Origin: CBCYMI01 sp965183855
GTDB taxonomy: Bacteria; Pseudomonadota; Alphaproteobacteria; Caulobacterales; Maricaulaceae
Direction of reading: 5' to 3'
Assembly: GCA_965183855.1 (NCBI GenBank)
Contig: CBCYMI010000037.1
Coordinates: 1-63,583 of the forward strand
DNA length: 63,583 nucleotides
In this document: positions 11,801 through 17,966 of the stretch, in pieces
How positions within the stretch are numbered: the first letter of the stretch is position 1
Layout: each line of letters begins with the position of its first letter
Program-made: the position numbers and the translations under genes
Notes under the pieces: generated by a model
What the model saw: the letters and a program-made list of their open reading frames with translations, nothing else
What the model was told of the DNA's origin: nothing
The model's database searches: none

Positions 11801-12574
11801 CCAAGCTATACCACGACAGCGACACCATCTAGCGATGTTGGAAGCTATAACATTACGGTATCTGGTGGCTTAGATCAGAATTATGCCTTTAATTATACAC
11901 AAGGAACACTGAGCATTAATCAGGCAATGCTTAATGTCATAGCGGACAATCAATCAAGAGAATATGGTGAGACCAATCCAAGCCTGACAGGTATAATTAC
12001 AGGCTTTAAACTTGGAGAAAATGCAAATGTATTAGACACAACGCCAAGCTATAACACTAGCGCTTTACAGTCTAGTGATGTTGGAAATTATGCGATTACG
12101 GTATCTAGTGGCTTAGATCAAAACTATGCCTTTAATTATACACAAGGCACGCTAAGCATTGATCAAGCAATCCTAAGTACGATTTCAAACAATCAATTAA
12201 TAGAAGATGAAAATACTAATTTAATTCTTATAAATGCAGTCGAAAATTTCAAACCTAGAAAATTCTTCGTTTTTCTGATTATTGAGCCTGTTGAGAGTTT
12301 AGATAAGAAGAGTGAATTTAATAATATCGTTAGAGATGTGTTTAATGTTGATAAATTCACGCAAAACATATTTGATGATATAAACTTAAAAAAGAATTTG
12401 GAGATATATAACTCTAGAAAATCTGAAAAAAAATATGAGGTTTCTTTTATAGATAATGCATCATCAGAGAGTCCAAATGTAATTATTTATATCCGAGAAA
12501 AACCTATCATTGAAACATCAGACCATGTACAGTTTGATACATTTAATCTATCTCAAAAAAATATCAGAAAATAA
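2840..12574 (+). CDS. Giant two-partner-secretion-type adhesin with 24 MBG/YDG-like repeats
   Basis: This 3244-residue protein starts at TTG, preceded by TGAGGA seven bases upstream. Residues 1-35 form an extended signal peptide with likely cleavage after QAIA. Residues ~36-290 match the filamentous-haemagglutinin/TPS secretion domain (LNRI, LVLINPNGVFFG at ~112-123, then beta-helix-like segments). Residues ~500-740 look like a laminin-G/concanavalin-like module (LWLDASDSS, ITEWRDKS). Residues ~770-1150 return to haemagglutinin-like beta sequence. Twenty-four 81-residue repeats follow (~1161-3109), then a unique charged tail. Such proteins are normally exported by a TpsB/FhaC-type outer-membrane pore; no such gene is in the window. 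An A7 run at 12555-12561 ends the frame early: one base fewer would extend the protein by about 40 residues. Adhesion to host or neighbouring cells is inferred from the architecture. Confidence 0.88.
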   Translation: MKRHLKCLLKNTSFLSNSMIGITSFFVLNTQAIANPVKDQIIKGTAQIERAGKKLNVYQSTQKAIINWKSFDIQKDEHTQFHQPNQQAITLNRIKDTKPSDILGNLSANGTLVLINPNGVFFGPHAKIDVNGLIATSTDIDDTAFMKGRLDFTKPGKPNASIQNYGAITVKQAGLVGLVAPGVINQGIITARLGKVALASGDLFTIDLYGDGLLSLKLSDQVEKQLVSNTGLIEANGGVIALTAAAGREIVDSLIVNKGILQAQTVKEVSGKIILSAKGSNAVSGNLTENKGKKEGKTLVLHKGIIDVSGRDLGEQGGEVQIIGDQIGILDHGVIDASGYSAPQFSDGSLSTMEAILYSVHAQKGTASMDINGRVKSHQEFLSSPNRAGGSIRIGGDYLGKGSFPAAQSVYVSKNARILNNALSKGDGGRTIIWSDDQTYFAGLVQSRGGELIGSGGFLETSGKQGLMAKGYADLNAPYGLKGTYLLDPSDISIYGNVDPKTLNPDHVLWLDASDSSTLIIENNNTITEWRDKSSKSHDFFLNEGKPVLKSESINGLDVVEIGNNERIKTADSNDINLNNRNEFTRSFTFRTEPSVQPRQILYKEGAQVNGFSIYVEKGVLYVGVYNNYGSNISYIEKPVEGDRVYHVNANFNTDQNKFEVSINGEVFTQNALGMSVEWNNHPGDIVFGATDGNIINHSSQAFEEHRTISDIAEAIFYNASLTETARQLLEQYSSEKWDIELTTLGTGSTEAERAMASDGYSVFTTRYLERLSEGANIVLQADNTITLDLKGDSLNLSDDRSIHLTTTTGNILTASTGSILTNRTGSGGNISFASGNNIQFDHDFTLSAQNGGEITLSSSANGSIEIANGVTLQIPSGNLELETNNYTNAGNITGNANGQFSFRQKTANLTLGVGSGGSPDISLSNLPTAFSSYQFGRSDGGDIFNYTASFDGNVSFLSSGQFINETAIISTGSFLVNVGGDLVLNNTITSNASGLEALVLSGGGNFLNSAGASALSAPNGRWLVYLENPTGNQRQSLLPDGSLFGKTYALNSPSIIAAGNWFVYETTTRPVLVYNLGNGSVEYGDPYSGNHTSTYSSGLVGDDQLTDIGLSGSAMLSTSYTQGDDAGIYAGALTASQASLLTKLGYLFQFNTGDLTVTKAPLSIVANNQSREYGEANPNLTGIITGFKLGENANVLNTAPSYATTATQSSDVENYAITASGGLDQNYAFNYTQGTLSINQAMLNVVANDQSREYGETNPSLTGIITGFKLGENANVLNTAPSYATTATPSSDVGSYNITASGGLDQNYAFNYTQGTLSINQAMLNVMANDQSREYGETNPSLTGIITGFKLGENANVLNTAPSYATTATQSSDVENYAITASGGLDQNYAFNYTQGTLSINQAMLNVVANDQSREYGEANPSLTGIITGFKLGENTNVLDTAPSYNTSALQSSDVGSYNITASGGLDQNYAFNYTQGTFTINQAMLNVVADNQSREYGETNPSLTGIITGFKLGQDSNVLDTAPSYTTTATPSSDVGSYNITVSGGLDQNYAFNYTQGTLSINQAMLNVIADNQSREYGETNPSLTGIITGFKLGENANVLDTAPSYNTSALQSSDAGNYAITASGGADQNYAFNYTQGTLSINQAMLNVVANDQSREYGETNPSLTGIITGFKLGQDSNVLDTAPSYATTATPSSDVGNYAITASGGADQNYAFNYTQGTFTINQAMLNVMANDQSREYGEINPSLTGIITGFKLGENANVLDTAPSYNTSALQSSDAGNYAITVSGGADQNYAFNYTQGTLTITQAMLNVMANDQSREYGEANPNLTGIITGFKLGENANVLDTAPSYNTSALQSSDVGSYNITASGGADQNYAFNYTQGTFTINQAMLNVVADNQSREYGEANPNLTGIITGFKLGENANVLDTAPSYNTTATPSSDVGNYAITVSGGLDQNYAFNYTQGTFTINQAMLNVVADNQSREYGETNPSLTGIITGFKLGENTNVLDTAPSYNTTALQSSDVGNYAITVSGGLDQNYAFNYTQGTLSINQAMLNVVADNQSREYGETNPSLTGIITGFKLGQDSNVLDTAPSYNTSALQSSDVGNYAITVSGGADQNYAFNYTQGTFTINQAMLNVVADNQSREYGETNPSLTGIITGFKLGENANVLDTAPSYNTSALQSSDVGNYAITVSGGADQNYAFNYTQGTLTINQAMLNVIADNQSREYGEANPSLTAIITGFKLGQDSNVLDTAPSYNTSALQSSDVGNYAITVSGGADQNYAFNYTQGTLSINQAMLNVVADNQSREYGETNPSLTGIITGFKLGENTNVLDTAPSYNTSALQSSDAGNYAITVSGGADQNYAFNYTQGTLTINQAMLNVVANDQSREYGETNPSLTGIITGFKLGQDSNVLDTAPSYTTTATPSSDVGNYAITASGGADQNYAFNYTQGTFTINQAMLNVVADNQSREYGEANPSLTGIITGFKLGENANVLNTAPSYATTATPSSDVGSYNITASGGLDQNYAFNYTQGTLSINQAMLNVMANDQSREYGETNPSLTGIITGFKLGENANVLNTAPSYATTATQSSDVENYAITTSGGLDQNYAFNYTQGTLSINQAMLNVVANDQSREYGETNPSLTGIITGFKLGQDSNVLDTAPSYNTTALQSSDVGNYAITVSGGLDQNYAFNYTQGTFTINQAMLNVVADNQSREYGETNPSLTGIITGFKLGENANVLDTAPSYATTATPSSDVGSYNITASGGLDQNYAFNYTQGTLSINQAMLNVVANDQSREYGETNLSLTGIITGFKLGQDSNVLDTAPSYNTSALQSSDVGNYAITVSGGADQNYAFNYTQGTLSINQAMLNVVADNQSREYGEANPSLTGIITGFKLGENTNVLDTAPSYNTSALQSSDVGSYNITASGGLDQNYAFNYTQGTFTINQAMLNVVADNQSREYGETNPSLTGIITGFKLGQDSNVLDTAPSYTAPSYTTTATPSSDVGSYNITVSGGLDQNYAFNYTQGTLSINQAMLNVIADNQSREYGETNPSLTGIITGFKLGENANVLDTTPSYNTSALQSSDVGNYAITVSSGLDQNYAFNYTQGTLSIDQAILSTISNNQLIEDENTNLILINAVENFKPRKFFVFLIIEPVESLDKKSEFNNIVRDVFNVDKFTQNIFDDINLKKNLEIYNSRKSEKKYEVSFIDNASSESPNVIIYIREKPIIETSDHVQFDTFNLSQKNIRK
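6321..12167 (+). repeat. 24 tandem 243-bp repeats inside the adhesin gene
   Basis: The core SREYGE codons recur every 243 bases, from 6353 to 11957. That gives 24 units of 81 codons, with one exception: repeat 23 carries a 15-base internal duplication giving TAPSYTAPSY (about 11785-11814). Units differ mainly at a few alternating positions: ENANV, ENTNV or QDSNV; ATTATP, ATTATQ, NTSALQ, NTTALQ or TTTATP; GNYAIT or GSYNIT; ASGG or VSGG; TLSI, TFTI or TLTI. These variants are shuffled along the array. Because the unit is a multiple of three, copy-number change never breaks the frame. Confidence 0.95.
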
Positions 12575-12897
12575 AAATGAAATGGAACAAAAGCTAAATA
12601 ATATTAAAGCATCATTTTTAAAAGCAGAACGATCTGAAGACAAATTAAGTAACAAAAAATTAATTCTTAAGAAAGAAAACTGTTATTGATAAAACAAAAC
12701 CTCTCAAAATTATTCGATTGGGATCGTTAATTAAAACAGTAATAAGTATTTTATTAATAGAATATTTTTTCTCTTGTGAGAGAAAAAAACCTTAAATATA
12801 TAACAACCGATAGAATATTTAATTTTTTGTTTTTATTAATAAAGATTAAATAATTTTATTATAAATCTAGAGAAAAGAAAAATGAGGGATCGTAGTC
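12575..12897 (+). other. Gap between adhesin and cpaA, with an overrun reading frame
   Basis: No independent gene is supported. Immediately past the adhesin stop, another frame stays open from the A7 run at 12555-12561 to TGA at 12687-12689, encoding a lysine/glutamate-rich, coiled-coil-like stretch (ISENKNEMEQKLNN...). It would continue the adhesin if one A were removed. The remainder is AT-rich and holds the stem-loop at 12765-12788. Confidence 0.5.
12765..12788 (+). terminator. Possible stem-loop terminator after the adhesin
   Basis: An inverted repeat has arms TTTTTTCTC and GAGAGAAAAAA around a TTGT loop, about 190 bases after the adhesin stop and 110 before cpaA. The stem is AT-rich with only two or three G-C pairs and no strong T run on the plus strand, so termination is uncertain. 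Confidence 0.3.
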
Positions 12898-13413
12898 ATG
12901 TTGGCAATAACATTGTTTTTTTCTGTATTGGGATTAACTGCAATCGCAGCATATAAAGACATTCTAACCTATACAATCCCTAATTGGATTTCTCTATTGC
13001 TATTATGTGTTTTTCCACTTTTTTCCCTGGCTTCCTCCATGAGTTTGACAGTATTTGGATTACACTTTTTTGTAGGGGGAGTAGCCCTTGTTATTACTAT
13101 GGGGCTTTATGCATTAAAAGTTATCGGAGGGGGAGATGCCAAATTGTTTTCAGCATTGGCATTATGGTTTGGCTGGAACGATATTGGCATGTTTGTTTTT
13201 TATTTAGCAATCATTGGGTTAATCCTGGTTGTTTTTCTGGTTGCTTTAAGAAATATCCCAGCTTTATCAAAAGAAAGCAGACCTGAATGGGTAAGAAAGC
13301 TGTTTGGTAAAAAAAATCCTGTCCCATATGGGATTGCTTTGAGTATTACAAGCTATATCATTTTTCCAATATCCTATAACTTTAAATATTTGATAGATCA
13401 AATGATTATTTAG
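12898..13413 (+). CDS. cpaA: Prepilin peptidase CpaA/TadV
   Basis: This 171-residue polytopic inner-membrane protein matches the A24 prepilin peptidases that cleave the Flp pilin leader in tad systems. The two catalytic aspartates are visible: Asp21 in AYKDILTYTIPNW and Asp80 in the hallmark GGGDAK. Its length is typical of the short CpaA type, which lacks the N-methyltransferase domain of PilD. It opens the tad locus, 84 bases before cpaB on the same strand. The substrate pilin is not encoded in this window, so it must lie elsewhere if the system still works. Confidence 0.9.
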   Translation: MLAITLFFSVLGLTAIAAYKDILTYTIPNWISLLLLCVFPLFSLASSMSLTVFGLHFFVGGVALVITMGLYALKVIGGGDAKLFSALALWFGWNDIGMFVFYLAIIGLILVVFLVALRNIPALSKESRPEWVRKLFGKKNPVPYGIALSITSYIIFPISYNFKYLIDQMII

Positions 13414-13497
13414 TTAACAGAATTTTGATACTTTGTCAGTTAAATATATAAAATATGATTCGATAATAAGTGTAGAATAGCTGCACAGGAGAAAAAG

Positions 13498-14346
13498 ATG
13501 GGTGCAAATAGACAATTGGTTATTATTTCATTGGCATTTTTAGGTAGCATATTTGTTGGTCTGGTTGTATATTTAATGCTTTCAAAATTACAGTCTGGTT
13601 CAAGAGAAACTCAAATTACACAACCCGTGAAAACTCCATAAATCGTAAATGAAGTAAATATTTTAATTGCAAGTCGAGATATTGAAAGAGGTGCTAGAAT
13701 AAAATCTACAGATTTTATTTGGCAAAATTGGCCTGCAAGCTTAATTAAACCAAGTTATGTTCTTCAAGAAGATAATCCAAATATTGCTGAGACATTAACA
13801 GGTAAATTTGCGCGATCTGAAATTATTAAAGACGAACCAATTCTAATAAAAAAACTGATTGAACCTGGAGAAAATTCTTCTTTTATTCCTGTTGTCTTAA
13901 AGAAAAACATGAGAGCTGTATCAATTCCTGTTTCAGATATTAGCGCTGTTTCAGGGTTTGTTTTGCCAGGAGATAGAGTAGATATTTTGCTAACAATGAA
14001 TAATATGGATCGAGGAATGGGGCAGAATCAAAATGAAAGAATGTCTATGGCAAACCTTTCTAAAACTGAACTAATTTTTGAAAATATAAGAGTGCTCGCA
14101 ATTGGACAAATAGCAAATGCAAATAACAAGCAAACCGTCATTGGAGGAACCGCGACACTTGAACTGACCTTGCAACAGGCAAAAGATATAGAAACGTATA
14201 GGGAAAAAGGACAGATTAATCTAATTCTTAGAAGTCTTGTAAATGATGATATAGAAACTGGAAAGCATTTGTATAACGCTAATAATAAAAAAGAAATAAA
14301 AATATACAGAGGTGACCTTTTTCCAGGAAGTGTTGTTTTAGAATAA
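13498..14346 (+). pseudogene. cpaB: CpaB/RcpC pilus assembly protein, interrupted by an in-frame stop
   Basis: From ATG 13498 (preceded by AGGAG) the frame encodes a membrane anchor (LVIISLAFLGSIFVGL, residues ~7-22), then meets TAA at 13639-13641 (codon 48). The same frame continues without further stops to 14346. The continuation holds an SAF domain (VNILIASRDIERGARI) and an RcpC/CpaB domain (MRAVSIPVSDISAVSGFVLPGDRVDILLT split across ~138-166). In the family CpaB is a periplasmic inner-membrane-anchored partner of the CpaC secretin. The stop falls between anchor and SAF domain and could arise from CAA to TAA. The downstream part has no obvious signal or start. Probably a recent pseudogene; readthrough or a base-call error are alternatives. 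Confidence 0.85.
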
Positions 14347-14405
14347 ATGATAAAAACAGTTGAAACTTTTATAGTAAAAATAATAATTAGACAAAGATTG
14401 GTAAA

Positions 14406-15897
14406 ATGAACGTATTAACTAATAGAATAATTCTATCAATACTGTTTTTGGTTGCACTATTTCCGAAAATAGAGATATTTGCAGACAATCATTATATAGC
14501 TGAAGCTAAAAAGCAAAATAGACGCTTGTCTAATCAGATTATTAAAATTGATGAATATATAGAAGGACAAAATGCGCAACGACTTAATCTTGAAATTGGC
14601 AAGTCTGTTACAGTAGAACTTCCTGTTGATATTGAAGATTTGCTAACTTCAGATCCAAAACTAATCTCGCCAATTGTCAGAACAAGCAAGGAAGTTGTTT
14701 TTATAGGAAAAAAAATAGGTCAGACAAATATTCTCTTTTTTCTTAAAGGACGCTCTAAGCCAATCAGCCTTGAAATCGTTATTGACCAAGATATGGAAGG
14801 TTTAAGAGCTGCTATCAGACAGCTTGTACCAGGTGTTAACCTGAATGTAGAAGTTATGAATGGGAATATTGTTATTTCTGGAGTAGCGCCAAACAGTGAT
14901 TCTGTAAACATTGTTAATAGATTGGCTGAAACCTGGGTAAAAAATGGAAAAGTCGTTAATCTGGTAACCGTTAAGGGTAATGACCAGGTACAGTTAAAAG
15001 TACGGGTTGTTGAAATGCAGCGTAGCCTTGCAAAACAACTAGGTTTGGATCTGGCAGGACAGTTTTCTAATAATAATACGAATATTAAGGCTGGAATTTT
15101 AAACGGTTTTGGCGTTTCAGGAAAGCCGACATCTGGAGGTATTTTAAGTACAGCATTTAATTTTACAGGTAAATTATTTGGTTCAGAATATAATCTAACT
15201 CCAGCAATAGAATTAAGAGCTTTAGAACGCGTTGGGGTTATCAGAACACTGGCAGAGCCATTAATTACATCTGTATCTGGAGAAAAAGGTGAATTTCTCG
15301 TGGGTGGTGAAGTTCCTATCCCAACAGGTTATGATCGTGAACAAAGACAACTTATTGTAACCTATAAGGAATTTGGTGTTGGACTTGAGTTTACTCCAAT
15401 TGTTTTAAACGATAACAGAATTTCACTAAATGTCAGTGTTGAAGTTTCTGAACTTGGAACAAACACGCTTAGTTCGAGATTTTTAAATGATGGTGGTTCA
15501 GGAGGAACGGCGATATCAATTCCTTCTTTTGGATACAAGAAAAGTAACAACAACTGTAGAAATGCCTTCAGGAAGAAGCTTTGTCATTGCAGGTCTAATG
15601 AAAGAGGAAACACGAAAAGCAATTGATACTGTTCCAGGACTTAAAGATATCAAAATTTTGGGTAAATTGTTTCAAAGCAAGGATTTTAAAAATAATCAGA
15701 CAGAGCTTGTTGTGATTGTAACCCCCTATCTCGTTAATCCGGTTCATCCAAAAGATATTGCAGTTCCAGGTGAAGACTTTATCGCGAAATCACAAAAAAT
15801 ATCTGAGCTAGGAGATTTGCAAAATACTTATTTATCTCCTGGAAATAATTTGGAAGGACAGAATCTAACAGGAAATTACGGATTTATTATCGAATAA
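14406..15897 (+). pseudogene. cpaC: CpaC/RcpA secretin, frameshifted near the C-terminus
   Basis: The gene starts at 14406 with a signal peptide (ILSILFLVALFPKIEIFA) and has the BON/N-terminal secretin segments (INLEIV-type SLEIVIDQDMEGLRAAI, residues ~120-136). The secretin core is GEFLVGGEVPIPTG, YKEFGVGLEFTPIV and SVEVSELGT. At 15527-15532 (TCTTTTGGATACAAG) the frame is lost: the ORF would end at 15626 in unrelated residues. The true C-terminus (VTTTVEMPSGRSFVIAGLM ... ELVVIVTPYLVNPV) continues one frame over to 15897. Removing a single G restores a normal CpaC of about 496 residues. The secretin forms the outer-membrane channel for Flp pili; without its C-terminal beta-strands it should not assemble. 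Confidence 0.87.
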
Positions 15898-15914
15898 GTA
15901 TAAAGGATGAGGGA

Positions 15915-16589
15915 ATGTGTAATTATAATAAAAATACTTTATTGCAAAATGGAATACGAATTTTATTCCTTATAATCGGAATATCAGGATTATCTGCATG
16001 TAATCTTTTTAAAGAAGAAGCTGTTAGACCACATATTGTAAAAATTCAAAAACATGTTGAAATAATTAGAGTTGGTGCTGATGAAAAAGCAGACATTTCT
16101 TCCAGTGAAATTAAGCTTATTGAAGCATTTTCAGATTTATATCTAGATAAAGGTAAAGGTTCCATAATGATTGGGTATGCAAAATCTCAAGCATTACCAT
16201 TACGTAAAAATATCGCTCTTGTTTATTCTTATTTATTAAAACAGGGCGTTGACCGTAACAATATTGTTTTTAACACAGATGATATTGGTGCAGAGGGTAA
16301 GGTGATTTCCTTATTGTTTGAAAAATATACAATAAAACAACCTGATTGTTACGCTAAAGATTTTATGGACTGGAAAAATCTAGAAAAAATGTCAAATAGA
16401 GATGATCGTTTTGGCTGTGCCTATATTGCGAACCTGGCTATTTCTGTTGCAAATCCATATGATTTTGTGCAACCAGAAAGATTAGGCCCTTCGGATGCAA
16501 CAAGAAGATCTAAAGTATTATCCAAATATAGAGAAAAGGGAAATTCAGGAGCTAAGGCAGAAGTAAAGATTAAAGGTGGTGGTAAATAG
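15915..16589 (+). CDS. cpaD: CpaD-family pilus assembly lipoprotein
   Basis: A 224-residue protein with a lipoprotein signal (lipobox LSAC, lipidated Cys29). Its C-terminal half carries CpaD family features: DRFGCAYIANLAISVANPYD and SDATRRSKVLSKYREK. In Caulobacter-type tad systems CpaD is an outer-membrane lipoprotein that supports the CpaC secretin. It starts 17 bases after the cpaC frame ends and is intact, unlike the two genes before it. Preceded by AAAGGATGAGGG. Confidence 0.85.
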   Translation: MCNYNKNTLLQNGIRILFLIIGISGLSACNLFKEEAVRPHIVKIQKHVEIIRVGADEKADISSSEIKLIEAFSDLYLDKGKGSIMIGYAKSQALPLRKNIALVYSYLLKQGVDRNNIVFNTDDIGAEGKVISLLFEKYTIKQPDCYAKDFMDWKNLEKMSNRDDRFGCAYIANLAISVANPYDFVQPERLGPSDATRRSKVLSKYREKGNSGAKAEVKIKGGGK

Positions 16590-16700
16590 TTCTTTAAGGG
16601 TAAATTATCAAATAATAATACTGCAGAAAGCATTCATATACTTATATATGGATGTTTCAGATATGAGATAGATGGCTATTAATAAATAAAAGGTAAAAAC

Positions 16701-17963
16701 GTGCAACAAGCTTTGCTAAATCAACAGGAAGAAAATACCGATCAGTCTGATGATATAAATATACAGGCACTGCCTGCTCTTATCATCCATGCATTTTGTG
16801 AAAATAATAATACAGCATCTACTATTCATGGATTGTCCAAAGATAGACGATTTAAAAACATCTCTATGTCGGTTTACATTGGCGGGCTCTTAGCTTCTTT
16901 GGAGTTTTACAAGAAAGAAAAAATACCTAATCTAATCATGATTGAAACTAGCCTGCCAACACAACAAATCTTGGAATTATTAGCTCAATTGGCAGAATAT
17001 TGTACTGAACAAACAAAGGTAATTGTCATTGGAAAGACAAATGATATTTCTCTATACCGAAAATTGATAAAAATAGGAATTAGTGAATATTTGGTTTCTC
17101 CCTTAAGTGCTGTCTCATTTATTAATTGTATCGGTAGTCTTTATGTTAATCCTGATGAGCAATCTGTTGGTAAGGTTATTAGCTTTTTTTCTTCATGTGG
17201 AGGGAGTGGTTCGTCTACAATTTCACAAAATGTCGGCTGGGCTATTTCTGAAAGAACAGATTTAAAATGTACGATTATTGATATGGATATATCCTGGGGA
17301 ACGAGTGGGCTGAATTTTAATAAACCTCCACAATCTTCTGTGTTGGATGCGCTTATTGAATATGAACGCGTTGATAAAGTAATGCTTGAGAGATTAATGA
17401 CACCATTTTCAAAAAATCTTTTATTATTATTGGCTCCTGCTCAGATAAAAGAAACAGAGCCAATAAAAAAAGCTGCATATAAAAATATTATACATACATC
17501 GCGTTATTTATCACCTTATATTATTCTGGACATTCCTCATTTATGGTCAAAATGGAGTTCTGAAATCCTAATTGAATCAAATGATATATATATTGTTTCA
17601 ACACCAGATATCAAATCATTGAGAAATACAAAAAACATGTTGGATTTCTTAAAAGAAAAACGGATGAATGATACTAAAGCAAAGATTATCCTTAATCAGG
17701 TTGGCATTCCCAAAAAACCAGAAATTCCAGTAAAAGAATTTATGAATGCATTGGGAACTCAAGTTGAATATATTTTACCGTTTGATAGCAATACAGTTGG
17801 TGTTGCAGAAAACAATGCGGATATTTTATATAATATTGCACCCAGATCAAAGCTTGTTTCTGGAATTGAGGAAATCGCAATGAATATAACGGGTAAATCA
17901 ATCTCCTCTCAAAAAGGAGAGGGCGGTCTGTCAATACTTAATAAATTTTTAAAACGGAGCTAG
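16701..17963 (+). CDS. cpaE: CpaE/TadZ pilus localisation ATPase-like protein
   Basis: This 420-residue protein has an N-terminal receiver-like domain (~25-155) and a MinD/ParA-like domain (~160-400), the CpaE/TadZ arrangement. The nucleotide-binding loop reads SCGGSGSSTIS near residue 167: the lysines of a deviant Walker A are missing, as in many CpaE proteins, so ATP hydrolysis may be weak or absent. IIDMDISWGTSGLNF follows the usual switch position. In known systems CpaE places the pilus machine at the cell pole. The start is GTG at 16701 after AAAGG. The next gene, cpaF, begins 4 bases after its stop, indicating co-transcription. Confidence 0.87.
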   Translation: MQQALLNQQEENTDQSDDINIQALPALIIHAFCENNNTASTIHGLSKDRRFKNISMSVYIGGLLASLEFYKKEKIPNLIMIETSLPTQQILELLAQLAEYCTEQTKVIVIGKTNDISLYRKLIKIGISEYLVSPLSAVSFINCIGSLYVNPDEQSVGKVISFFSSCGGSGSSTISQNVGWAISERTDLKCTIIDMDISWGTSGLNFNKPPQSSVLDALIEYERVDKVMLERLMTPFSKNLLLLLAPAQIKETEPIKKAAYKNIIHTSRYLSPYIILDIPHLWSKWSSEILIESNDIYIVSTPDIKSLRNTKNMLDFLKEKRMNDTKAKIILNQVGIPKKPEIPVKEFMNALGTQVEYILPFDSNTVGVAENNADILYNIAPRSKLVSGIEEIAMNITGKSISSQKGEGGLSILNKFLKRS

Positions 17964-17966
17964 TTT

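Noticed and set aside
6321..12167. CRISPR or non-coding satellite reading of the 243-bp repeats
   Set aside because: The frame is open throughout, the unit is a multiple of three and the product matches MBG/YDG-type adhesin modules.
12984..13286. Second frame over cpaA
   Set aside because: Shadow frame: cpaA in the other frame has both catalytic Asp motifs.
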